From: Streptomyces scabichelini
GTDB taxonomy: Bacteria; Actinomycetota; Actinomycetes; Streptomycetales; Streptomycetaceae
Direction of reading: 5' to 3'
Length of the DNA stretch: 64,000 bases
Assembly: GCF_011045015.1 (NCBI RefSeq)
Contig: NZ_JAAKZY010000012.1
Span: forward strand, 24,465 to 88,464
Each line of letters begins with the position of its first letter. Within the stretch, counting starts at the first letter, position 1. The position numbers and the translations under genes were made by a program. The notes beneath the pieces were generated by a model, which saw nothing but the letters and a program-made list of their open reading frames with translations, did no database searches and was not told where the DNA came from. This document shows, in pieces, positions 23,738 through 31,578 of the stretch.

Positions 23738-26700
23738 ATGGCAGCCCTACACGAGAGCAGTGCTCTTGGCCTGCTCGATGCCGAGTTCCGCGAACAGTTC
23801 GGCGACACCGCACGTTTCTCCGCAGGACCCGCGTCCTCTCCCCGCACCCTCGTCGACATCTTCGAGGCGTCCGTCCGCTCCTACCCCGACGAACTCGCCC
23901 TGGACGACGGAACCCGCCCCCTCACCTACCGTGCGCTGGCCATCGAGGTGGACGGGCTGCGGCGGCGCCTCGCGGACGCGGGCGTCGGCCTCGGCGACCG
24001 GGTCGGCGTCCGGGTCCCGTCCGGCACCAATGACCTGTACGTCGCCATCCTCGCCGTACTCGCCGCCGGAGCCGCCTATGTGCCGGTGGACGCCGAGGAC
24101 CCGGACGAGCGGGCCGAGCTGGTCTTCGGCGAGGCCGAAGTGCGGGCGGTCGTCGGGGCCGGGCACGAGCTGACCGTCGGCGAGAGGAGCGAGACCCCCG
24201 CCGCGCGGCCCAGCACCGAGCACGACGCCTGGATCATCTTCACCTCCGGCTCGACCGGGAAGCCCAAGGGCGTCGCCGTGAGCCACCGCAGCGCCGCCGC
24301 CTTCGTGGACGCCGAGGCCGCACTGTTCCTCACCGAGGAGCCGATCGGGCCCGGCGACCGGGTCATGGCCGGGCTGTCCGTCGCCTTCGACGCCTCCTGT
24401 GAGGAGATGTGGCTGGCCTGGCGGTACGGCGCCTGTCTGGTGCCCGTGCCGCGTTCCCAGGTGCGCAGCGGCGCCGACCTCGGGCCCTGGCTGGTGGAGC
24501 AGGAGATCACCGTGGTGTCCACGGTGCCGACGCTGGCCGCCCTGTGGGAGCCGGAGGCGCTCAACGACGTACGGCTGCTGATCTTCGGCGGCGAGGCCTG
24601 CCCGCCCGAGCTGGTCCAGCGGCTGGTGACCGAGGGTCGCGAGGTCTGGAACACGTACGGCCCCACCGAGGCCACCGTGGTCGCCTGCGCCTCGCTGATG
24701 ACCGGTGACGAGCCGATCCGGATCGGGCTGCCGCTGAACGGCTGGGAGCTGGCCGTCGTCGACGAGGCCGGAGAGCCGGTGCCGATGGGCGGCAGCGGAC
24801 AGCTGGTGATCGGCGGGGTGGGCCTGGCCCGCTATCTCGACCCCGAGAAGGACGCCGAGAAGTACGCCCCGCTGGAGTCGCTGGGCTGGGAGCGTGCCTA
24901 CCGCAGCGGTGACCTGGTCAAGGCCGAGCCGCAGGGGCTGGTCTTCCTCGGGCGGGCCGACGAGCAGATCAAGCTCGGCGGACGGCGGATCGAGCTGGGC
25001 GAGGTCGACGCCGCGCTCCAGGCGCTGCCCGGCGTCCAGGGCGCGGCTGCCGCCGTGCGCAGCGCGCGCAGCGGCAACCAGCTGCTCGTCGGCTATGTGG
25101 TGACGCAGGACGGCTGGGACCACGCCACGGCCGTCGAGAAGCTGCGCGCCGAACTGCCCGCCGCCCTGGTCCCGCTGCTCGCGCCCGTCGACGACCTGCC
25201 GACCCGCACGTCCGGCAAGGTCGACCGGAACGCGCTGCCGTGGCCGCTGCCCGAACTGGAGACGAGTGGCCGGGCCGAGCAGCTGTACGGCACCGAGGCC
25301 TGGCTCGCCGAGCAGTGGAGCGAGGTCCTCGGCATCCCGGTGAGCGGCGCGCGGGACGACTTCTTCGCGATCGGCGGCAGCAGCCTCGCCGCCGCCCAGC
25401 TCACCACCAGGCTGCGCACCCGCTACCCCAGCGCCGCCGTGGTCGACATCTACCAGCACCCCGTGCTGCGCAAGCTGGCCCGGCATCTGGAGAAGTCCGC
25501 GCAGGGTGACGGCGCCGACCGCGAGATCGCGCCGGTGCCGCTGCGGGCCAAAGTGGTCCAACTGCTCGTACTCGTCCCGCTGTTCACGCTGCTCGGGCTG
25601 CGCTGGACCGTGGCGCTGGCCGCGCTCGGCAACGTGCTCCACTGGTTCGGCCCGTACCCCTGGGTTCCGCAGACGTCCTGGTGGGCCGTCGCCGCGGCAG
25701 GAGCCCTGCTCTTCAGCCCGCCGGGGCGGCTCGCCATCGCGGCAGGCGGCGCCCGGCTGCTCCTGCGCGGTGTGAAGCCCGGCCGCCACCCCCGCGGCGG
25801 AAGCGTGCATCTGCGGCTGTGGACGGCCGAGCGGCTCGCCGAGTTCAGCGGCGCGACCTCGCTCACCGGGTCCTGGCTGGAGCGGTACGCGCGGGCGCTC
25901 GGCGCCAAGGTCGGCCCCGACGTGGACCTGCACTCACTGCCGCCGGTGACCGGCATGCTCAAGCTCGGCCGGGGCGCGGCCGTCGAGTCCGAGGTGGACC
26001 TGTCCGGGCACTGGCTGGACGGCGACCGGCTGGAGATCGGCCCGGTCAAGGTGGGCGCGGGCGCGGTGGTCGGCACCCGCGGCATGCTCTTCCCGGGCGC
26101 CCGCGTCGGCAAGCACGCCGAGGTGGCCCCCGGCTCCGCCGTGTCCGGACACATCCCCACCGGGCAGCGCTGGGCAGGCGCCCCCGCGGTCAAGCTCGGA
26201 AAGGCGAAGCGGGACTGGCCCAAGGAGCGCCCGCGGAAGGGGACGTACTGGGGCGTGATGTACGGCGCGACGGGGTTCGCCCTGACGGCGCTGCCCCTGA
26301 TCGCCGGTGTTGCCGCCCTCCTCGTGGCGAGCCTCTTCGTCTCGCCGGACGCCGGGCTCGGCGAGGCGCTGCGGGGTGCCGCGCTCGCGCTGGTGCCGGC
26401 GACGCTGGCCTTCGGTCTCGCGTACGCACTGCTTCTGCTGGTCGCCGTGCGGCTGCTCAGTCTCGGTCTGCGGCCGGGTACGCACCCGACGCACAGCAGG
26501 ATCGGCTGGCAGGCCTGGACGGTCACGCAGTTGATGGACCGCTCCCGCGAGACGCTGTTCCCGCTGTACGCCGGGCTGGTCACGCCGGTGTGGCTGCGGC
26601 TGCTGGGGATGCGGATCGGCAGGGGCGCCGAGGTGTCGACGGTGCTCGCGCTGCCGAGCCTCACGACGGTCGGCGAGGGCGCGTTCCTCGCGGACGACAC

Positions 26701-27613
26701 ACTGACCGCGCCGTACGAACTCGGCGGCGGCTGGATGCGGATCGGGCGCGCCGAGATCGGGCGCCGGGCGTTCCTCGGCAACTCCGGGATGACCGCGCCG
26801 GGCCGCTCCGTGCCGGACGGCGGGCTTGTCGGGGTGCTGTCCGCGACGCCGAAGAAGGCCAAGAAGGGCAGCTCGTATCTGGGTCTGCCGCCGGTGAAGC
26901 TGCCGCGTGCGACCAACGACGGCGACCAGAGCCGTACGTACGACCCGCCCGCGCGGCTTCTGGTGGCGCGGGGTCTGGTCGAGCTGTGCCGGATCGTGCC
27001 GGTGTTCTGCTCGGCCGCCCTGGCCGTGCTGACCGTGGCGGTGCTGAGTGCGCTGGGCGCATGGGCGTGGCTGCTCGGCGGCGTGGTGCTGCTCGGCGTG
27101 GGCGCGGTCGCCTGCCTGGTGTCGATCGTGGCGAAATGGCTGCTCGTGGGCCGGCACCGGACCGGTGAACACCCGCTGTGGAGCGGCTTCGTGTGGCGCA
27201 ACGAACTGGCCGACACGTTCGTCGAGGTGGTGGCCGTGCCGTGGCTGGCCGGTTCCGTGGCCGGTACGCCGGTGATGAACCTGTGGCTGCGCGGCCTCGG
27301 TGCCCGGATCGGCAAGGGTGTGTGGGTGGAGAGCTACTGGCTGCCCGAGACGGACCTGGTGACGCTGGAGGACGCGGCGACGGTGAACCGCGGCTGCGTC
27401 CTGCAGACCCACCTCTTCCACGACCGGATCTTGCGGACGGATACTGTGGTCCTCCGTGAGGGCGCCACCCTGGGCCCGGGCGGAATCGTCCTGCCCGGCA
27501 GCACCGTCGGAGCGCGCAGCACACTGGGTCCCGCATCCCTCGTCATGGCGGCGGAATCCGTTCCCGACGACACCCGTTGGCTGGGCAACCCGATCGAAGC
27601 ATGGCGTTCCTAG
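23738..27613 (+). CDS. Pls/PosA-type single-module membrane NRPS
   Basis: A 1291-residue membrane-bound synthetase resembling epsilon-poly-L-lysine synthetase. The adenylation domain covers about 40-510: A3 FTSGSTGKPKGVAVSH, A5 NTYGPTEATV, A7 YRSGDLV, A8 ADEQIKLGGRRIELGEVDAA, A10 PTRTSGKVDRNAL. The carrier domain has DDFFAIGGSSL with the phosphopantetheine Ser549. From 600 on, about six membrane helices alternate with three hexapeptide-repeat (left-handed beta-helix) domains, the layout known for Pls C-terminal tandem domains. No classical condensation or thioesterase domain. The by-eye specificity code has Glu at the position equivalent to GrsA 239, suggesting a basic amino acid. GCGAGG precedes the ATG. 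An M1 aminopeptidase follows directly. Confidence 0.88.
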   Translation: MAALHESSALGLLDAEFREQFGDTARFSAGPASSPRTLVDIFEASVRSYPDELALDDGTRPLTYRALAIEVDGLRRRLADAGVGLGDRVGVRVPSGTNDLYVAILAVLAAGAAYVPVDAEDPDERAELVFGEAEVRAVVGAGHELTVGERSETPAARPSTEHDAWIIFTSGSTGKPKGVAVSHRSAAAFVDAEAALFLTEEPIGPGDRVMAGLSVAFDASCEEMWLAWRYGACLVPVPRSQVRSGADLGPWLVEQEITVVSTVPTLAALWEPEALNDVRLLIFGGEACPPELVQRLVTEGREVWNTYGPTEATVVACASLMTGDEPIRIGLPLNGWELAVVDEAGEPVPMGGSGQLVIGGVGLARYLDPEKDAEKYAPLESLGWERAYRSGDLVKAEPQGLVFLGRADEQIKLGGRRIELGEVDAALQALPGVQGAAAAVRSARSGNQLLVGYVVTQDGWDHATAVEKLRAELPAALVPLLAPVDDLPTRTSGKVDRNALPWPLPELETSGRAEQLYGTEAWLAEQWSEVLGIPVSGARDDFFAIGGSSLAAAQLTTRLRTRYPSAAVVDIYQHPVLRKLARHLEKSAQGDGADREIAPVPLRAKVVQLLVLVPLFTLLGLRWTVALAALGNVLHWFGPYPWVPQTSWWAVAAAGALLFSPPGRLAIAAGGARLLLRGVKPGRHPRGGSVHLRLWTAERLAEFSGATSLTGSWLERYARALGAKVGPDVDLHSLPPVTGMLKLGRGAAVESEVDLSGHWLDGDRLEIGPVKVGAGAVVGTRGMLFPGARVGKHAEVAPGSAVSGHIPTGQRWAGAPAVKLGKAKRDWPKERPRKGTYWGVMYGATGFALTALPLIAGVAALLVASLFVSPDAGLGEALRGAALALVPATLAFGLAYALLLLVAVRLLSLGLRPGTHPTHSRIGWQAWTVTQLMDRSRETLFPLYAGLVTPVWLRLLGMRIGRGAEVSTVLALPSLTTVGEGAFLADDTLTAPYELGGGWMRIGRAEIGRRAFLGNSGMTAPGRSVPDGGLVGVLSATPKKAKKGSSYLGLPPVKLPRATNDGDQSRTYDPPARLLVARGLVELCRIVPVFCSAALAVLTVAVLSALGAWAWLLGGVVLLGVGAVACLVSIVAKWLLVGRHRTGEHPLWSGFVWRNELADTFVEVVAVPWLAGSVAGTPVMNLWLRGLGARIGKGVWVESYWLPETDLVTLEDAATVNRGCVLQTHLFHDRILRTDTVVLREGATLGPGGIVLPGSTVGARSTLGPASLVMAAESVPDDTRWLGNPIEAWRS

Positions 27614-27696
27614 GCGCGGCCCGTACGGCGGCGCCTCGGACAGCAGTCGATGCACCGGCACGTCGTACGAGTACAGCGCAGGGAGCGAACACAGCA

Positions 27697-29079
27697 GTGG
27701 TTCAGCGGACAGTGGGAGTGGACCCGTACTTCCCGGCGAACGGGGATGCCCGTTACCGGGTGCACCGGTACGAACTCGCCCTGGACTACCGTCCCGGACC
27801 CAACCGGCTGTCCGGCACCGCCCGGCTCAACGCCATCGCGGGCCGGGCGCCGCTCGCCGAATTCCTGCTCAACCTGGCCGACTTCAAGGTCGGCCGGGTA
27901 CGGGTCGACGGCCGTGCGCCGCACTACACGCACCGGGGCGGCAGGCTCCGCGTCCGCCCGGCGAAGCCGATCCGGGCCGGGGCGGCCTTCACGGTGGAGG
28001 TGCACTGGTCGGGCAACCCCAAGCCGGTGCGCAGCCCCTGGGGCGGGCTCGGCTGGGAGGAGCTGGAGGACGGGGCGCTGGTGGCCAGCCAGCCGGTCGG
28101 GGCGCCGTCCTGGTACCCGTGCAACGACCGGCCCGCCGACAAGGCCTCGTACCAGCTGTCGATCACCACGCCGTCCGCGTACTCGGTCGTGGCGGGCGGG
28201 CGGCTGCTGACCCGGACGACGAAGGCGAGCACCACGACCTGGGTGTACGAGCAGTCGGCGCCGACGTCCAGCTACCTGGTCGGGCTGTCCATCGGCAAGT
28301 ACCAGACGGTGCTGCTTGGCGACCCCGGCCTCGGCGGTGTGCCACAGGCCGGGCACATCCCGGCGCATCTGCTCACCCCGTTCTCCCGGGACTTCGCACG
28401 GCAGCCCGCGATGATGGAGCTGTTCGAGGAGGTCTTCGGCCCGTATCCGTTCGGTGAGTACGCGGTGGTCGTCACCGAGGAGGAGCTGGACGTTCCGGTG
28501 GAGGCGCAGGGGTTGTCGCTTTTCGGCGCCAACCATGTGGACGGGGCGCGGGGTTCGGAACGGCTGGTGGCTCATGAGCTGGCGCACCAGTGGTTCGGCA
28601 ACAGTGTGAGCATCGCCGACTGGCGGCACATCTGGCTGAACGAAGGGTTCGCGAAGTACGCGGAGTGGTTGTGGTCCGAGCGGTCGGGTGGGCGTACGGC
28701 GCAGGCTCTTGCGGGTGTCGCGCACCGGAAGCTGGCTTCGTTGCCGCAGGATCTTCAACTGGCGGATCCTGGGCGCAAGTTGATGTTCGATGACCGGCTC
28801 TACGAGCGTGGTGGGCTGGTGTTGCATGCGGTGCGCTGTGCGTTGGGGGACGAGGCGTTTTTCCGGATGTTGCGTGCGTGGGCGGCGCTGCATCGGGGGG
28901 GTGTGGTGACGACGGAGGCGTTTACGCGGCACGTCGCGCGGTACGCGGACGCTTCGCTGGACGACCTGTTCTCCGCCTGGCTGTACGAGACGGCGTTGCC
29001 GGCGTTGCCGTCCGCTGCTGGGGCGATTCCGGCTCGGCCGCCTTATCCGCCGGGCGCTCCGCTGGGTGGCGCGGGGTAG
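27697..29079 (+). CDS. M1 family zinc aminopeptidase
   Basis: A 460-residue gluzincin. The N-terminal beta domain (VDPYFPANGDARYRVHRYEL onward) is followed by the catalytic domain with HELAH at 293-297 and the third ligand Glu316 in NEGFAKY, plus the substrate-site-like VEAQGLSLFG in place of GAMEN. Family members lie beside poly-lysine synthetases and degrade the polymer (known for Pld-type enzymes). GTG at 27697 is chosen because codons between the in-frame ATG at 27601 and here lack the G/C third-position bias; GGGAG lies 11 bases upstream. Start is 83 bp after the NRPS stop, same transcript. No signal peptide seen. Confidence 0.85.
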   Translation: MVQRTVGVDPYFPANGDARYRVHRYELALDYRPGPNRLSGTARLNAIAGRAPLAEFLLNLADFKVGRVRVDGRAPHYTHRGGRLRVRPAKPIRAGAAFTVEVHWSGNPKPVRSPWGGLGWEELEDGALVASQPVGAPSWYPCNDRPADKASYQLSITTPSAYSVVAGGRLLTRTTKASTTTWVYEQSAPTSSYLVGLSIGKYQTVLLGDPGLGGVPQAGHIPAHLLTPFSRDFARQPAMMELFEEVFGPYPFGEYAVVVTEEELDVPVEAQGLSLFGANHVDGARGSERLVAHELAHQWFGNSVSIADWRHIWLNEGFAKYAEWLWSERSGGRTAQALAGVAHRKLASLPQDLQLADPGRKLMFDDRLYERGGLVLHAVRCALGDEAFFRMLRAWAALHRGGVVTTEAFTRHVARYADASLDDLFSAWLYETALPALPSAAGAIPARPPYPPGAPLGGAG

Positions 29080-29081
29080 CT

Positions 29082-29146
29082 GCGGGTCGTTGTGGCTGGT
29101 CGCGCCCGCGCGGCGGAGCCGCAAATTGATACAGCCCCGCGCCCCT
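29082..29146 (+). repeat. Dispersed intergenic repeat, copy B
   Basis: Composite element: a GTGGCTGGTCGCGCCC segment, then GCGGCGGAGCCGCAAATTGA followed by TACAGCCCCGCGCCCCT. The same order of blocks occurs in copy C (40564-40645); the second block also occurs in copy A. Confidence 0.85.
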
Positions 29147-29336
29147 GGGTTCGTTGGGGGTCGGGGTCGTGGGCCGGTGCGTCAGCCCGTCGCAGGGTGG
29201 GCATACGGCCCGGTGTCGGTACACGGCCCTGGTGACCTGAGACCGAACCTACGCGACGGGCGTACGACGCACCGGCCCACGACCCCTCCCGCCGGTGGGC
29301 AAGTGCAGGTTTCGTCGGGGCGCAGGCTTTTGCTTT

Positions 29337-29386
29337 TAGGGGCGCGGGGAACTGCGCGACCAGCCACGACGGCGCTGCAGCCGACA
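29337..29386 (-). repeat. Dispersed repeat, inverted partial copy
   Basis: AGGGGCGCGGGGAACTGCGC and GACCAGCCACGAC are the reverse complement of the outer blocks of copy B, lacking the central AAATTGA part. With copy B it forms a long imperfect inverted repeat around 190 bp. Confidence 0.75.
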
Positions 29387-29394
29387 ACGAACCG

Positions 29395-29595
29395 TCAGTC
29401 AGGTCTGCGCCCCCTGTTGCCGGGGCGCGAAGCCACCCACGCGTGGATGGTGTCCGCGTACCAGTAGGGCTTGCCGGCCTCCACATGGTCGGGCGGAGGG
29501 AGCAACCCGTGCTTGCGATAGGAGCGCACGGTGTCCGGCTGTACTCGGATGTGCGCCGCGATCTCCTTGTACGACCAGAGCCTTCGGTCGGTCAT
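29395..29595 (-). CDS. Small MerR/excisionase-like HTH protein
   Basis: A 66-residue DNA-binding protein: SYKEIAAHIRVQPDTVRSYR is a helix-turn-helix, and GKPYWYADTIHAWVASRPG resembles the wing and following helix of AlpA/MerR-type proteins. GGGAGG lies 8 bases before the ATG. It is divergent from the iol operon with 226 bp between, so it may regulate iolC (inference). No sensor domain. Confidence 0.75.
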   Translation of the reverse strand: MTDRRLWSYKEIAAHIRVQPDTVRSYRKHGLLPPPDHVEAGKPYWYADTIHAWVASRPGNRGRRPD

Positions 29596-29748
29596 CAGTG
29601 GCACCTCCCTGCGGTCACGAAGCGTGTGTCGGGTGAACGACGCAGCGTGACCGCGGGCCAGTGCTTGTTGCTCGGGTGTGACGCGGAGCCCGCGTACACG
29701 GGACATGTGTGACAAGGAGGAGATGTTTGCGGCAAGGCCTGGTCCGAA

Positions 29749-29758
29749 TGTCCGGACA
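29749..29758. promoter_or_regulatory. Palindrome TGTCCGGACA upstream of iol promoter
   Basis: A perfect 10-bp palindrome ending 5 bases before the -35 hexamer of the predicted iolC promoter. Position suits an activator or a repressor of the inositol operon. Confidence 0.45.
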
Positions 29759-29763
29759 ACCAA

Positions 29764-29793
29764 TTGACAGGCGTCCAGAAGCGCGGCTAGACC
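29764..29793 (+). promoter_or_regulatory. Predicted vegetative promoter of iol operon
   Basis: TTGACA at 29764-29769, 18-base spacer, TAGACC at 29788-29793. The -35 is consensus for HrdB-type promoters. Distance to the iolC ATG is 28 bases, with GAAGGGA as ribosome binding site. Confidence 0.6.
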
Positions 29794-29821
29794 TGGGAGC
29801 AGCCGAAGCGAAGGGAACTCG

Positions 29822-30805
29822 ATGGGCGAGTCCGCGGAGTCCAGTGCGTACGAGCTGATCACCATGGGGCGGATCGGTGTGGACCTCTACCCGCTGCAGA
29901 CAGGTGTGCCGCTCCCGCAGGTGACGTCCTTCGGGAAGTTCCTCGGCGGCTCCGCGAGCAACGTCGCGGTGGCCGCAGCGCGGCTCGGGCGGCGTACGGC
30001 GGTGATCACGCGCACCGGTGACGACCCCTTCGGGACGTATCTCCACGAGGCGCTGCGGGACTTCGGCGTCGACGACCGCTGGGTGACGCCCGTGGCGGGG
30101 CTGCCCACGCCGGTCACGTTCTGCGAGATCTTTCCGCCGGACGACTTCCCGCTGTACTTCTACCGGCAGCCGAAGGCCCCGGATCTGGAGATCGACGCCC
30201 ACGAACTGGACCTGGACGCCATCCGCGCGGCCCGCGTCTTCTGGGTGACCGGCACGGGCCTGAGTGAGGAGCCGAGCCGCACGGCGACCCTCGCGGCGCT
30301 GGCCCATCGCGCCAAGTCCGGTACGACGGTCTTCGACCTGGACTGGCGCCCCATGTTCTGGCGCGGCGACAGCAACGGGCCAGCCGCCGCCCGCCCCTTT
30401 TACAAGGAAGCGCTCCGGCACACCACCGTCGCCGTCGGCAACGTCGACGAGGTCGAGGTCGCGACGGGCGAGCGCGACCCGTACGCGGCCGCCCGCGCGC
30501 TCCTCGACGCGGGCGTCGAGCTGGCCGTGGTCAAGCAGGGACCCAAGGGCGTCCTGGCCATGAACCGGCAGGGCGACTCGGCGGAGGTCCCGCCCCTCCC
30601 GGTGAAGGTCCTCAACGGCCTCGGTGCCGGCGACGCCTTCGGCGGTTCCCTCTGCCACGGCCTGCTCGCTGGCTGGGACCTTGAGCACACCATGCGTTAC
30701 GCCAACGCCGCGGGCGCCATCGTCGCGTCCCGTCTGGAGTGCTCCTCCGCCATGCCGACCCCGACGGAGGTCGAGCAGGCGCTGAAGGCGGGGGCAGTTC
30801 TGTGA
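29822..30805 (+). CDS. iolC: 5-dehydro-2-deoxygluconokinase
   Basis: A 327-residue PfkB/ribokinase-type kinase of myo-inositol catabolism, phosphorylating 2-deoxy-5-keto-D-gluconate. The N-terminal motif is GKFLGGSASNVAVAAARLGRR, and the C-terminal GLGAGDAFGGSLCHGLL carries the catalytic Asp of the GAGD motif. GAAGGGA is upstream of the ATG. First gene of the iol operon; its stop overlaps the iolB start as GTGA. Confidence 0.95.
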   Translation: MGESAESSAYELITMGRIGVDLYPLQTGVPLPQVTSFGKFLGGSASNVAVAAARLGRRTAVITRTGDDPFGTYLHEALRDFGVDDRWVTPVAGLPTPVTFCEIFPPDDFPLYFYRQPKAPDLEIDAHELDLDAIRAARVFWVTGTGLSEEPSRTATLAALAHRAKSGTTVFDLDWRPMFWRGDSNGPAAARPFYKEALRHTTVAVGNVDEVEVATGERDPYAAARALLDAGVELAVVKQGPKGVLAMNRQGDSAEVPPLPVKVLNGLGAGDAFGGSLCHGLLAGWDLEHTMRYANAAGAIVASRLECSSAMPTPTEVEQALKAGAVL

Positions 30806-31578
30806 GCGCGGGGCCTGTGACTCCCGTGATCAAGGACATGAAGAACGACCCGCACCAGTTCACCACCGGTGACAGCGAGTGGATCGTGCTTCCGCTGAGC
30901 GGCGCCTGTACCGTCCGTACAGAGGACAAAACACTCGAACTCCTGGGCAGGGAGGACGTGTTCAGCGGAGTCACCGACTTCGCTTACGTCCCTCGCGACG
31001 CCCGGGTGCAGATCGCCTCCGGCGCGGGAGGCCGCTTCGCCCTGGCAGGAGCGAAGTGCGAGCGCCGACTCCCCGCCCGCTACGGCCCCGCGCCGGAGGT
31101 CCCCGTCGAAGACCGCGGCAGTGGCAGCTGCGCACTCCCCCACGCTCGAACAACCTCGCGCGGGGGCACCCCCATGGTGCGCAATTTCGCCTCCGCCGAC
31201 GGCTTCGACTGCGACAAGCTGATCGCCGTCGAGGTCATCACCCCCGACGGCAACTGGTCCTCCTACCCGCCCCACAAGCACGACGAGCACCGGCCCGGTG
31301 TCGAGTCCGAGCTCGAGGAGATCTACTACTTCGAGATCGACGGCCCGAACGGATTCGGCTATCAGCGCGTATTTCCCTCGCGTGGGGGCGGATCCGACGT
31401 CCTCGCCGAGGTCCGCACCGGCGATGCCGTCCTCGTCCCCGACGGATGGCACGGTCCGTCCATCGCCCAGCCCGGTCACGCGATGTACTACTTGAACGTG
31501 ATGGCCGGTCCGGGGGAGAGGGAGTGGCGGATCTGCTTCCACCCGGGACACGTAGAAAGCACAGAGGGCTACCGATGA
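30802..31578 (+). CDS. iolB: 5-deoxy-glucuronate isomerase, aberrant
   Basis: A 258-residue cupin-type isomerase converting 5-deoxy-glucuronate to 2-deoxy-5-keto-gluconate. TTGDSEWIVLPLSGACTVRT and FSGVTDFAYVPRDARVQI form the first cupin. SYPPHKHDEHRPG (metal-binding His) and EEIYYFEIDGPNGFGYQR form the second. Compared with the usual IolB it lacks about 30 N-terminal residues, carries an in-frame insert (CALPHARTTSRGGTPM) encoded by a dispersed repeat, and ends early as HPGHVESTEGYR without the normal WIRDTW-like tail. Metal ligands are kept, so activity is possible but uncertain. GTGA overlap with iolC, ATGA with iolD. Confidence 0.85.
   Translation: MSAGPVTPVIKDMKNDPHQFTTGDSEWIVLPLSGACTVRTEDKTLELLGREDVFSGVTDFAYVPRDARVQIASGAGGRFALAGAKCERRLPARYGPAPEVPVEDRGSGSCALPHARTTSRGGTPMVRNFASADGFDCDKLIAVEVITPDGNWSSYPPHKHDEHRPGVESELEEIYYFEIDGPNGFGYQRVFPSRGGGSDVLAEVRTGDAVLVPDGWHGPSIAQPGHAMYYLNVMAGPGEREWRICFHPGHVESTEGYR
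31134..31175 (+). repeat. Dispersed palindromic repeat inserted in frame in iolB
   Basis: ACTCCCCCACGCTCG ... GCGCGGGGGCACCCCCA is the C-run/G-run element frequent between Streptomyces genes. Here it lies inside a coding region, about 42 bp long and in frame, between the two cupin halves. Confidence 0.7.

Larger units (their letters stand above)
29080..29394. other. Intergenic region built of dispersed repeats
   Basis: 315 bp between the convergent aminopeptidase and HTH genes. It holds repeat copy B (29082-29146) and an inverted partial copy (29337-29386), separated by about 190 bp with no coding pattern. No tRNA or clear promoter seen. Confidence 0.7.

Noticed and set aside
27601..27696. 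ATG at 27601 as aminopeptidase start
   Set aside because: Possible, but the 32 codons lack G/C third-position bias and no good ribosome binding site precedes it.
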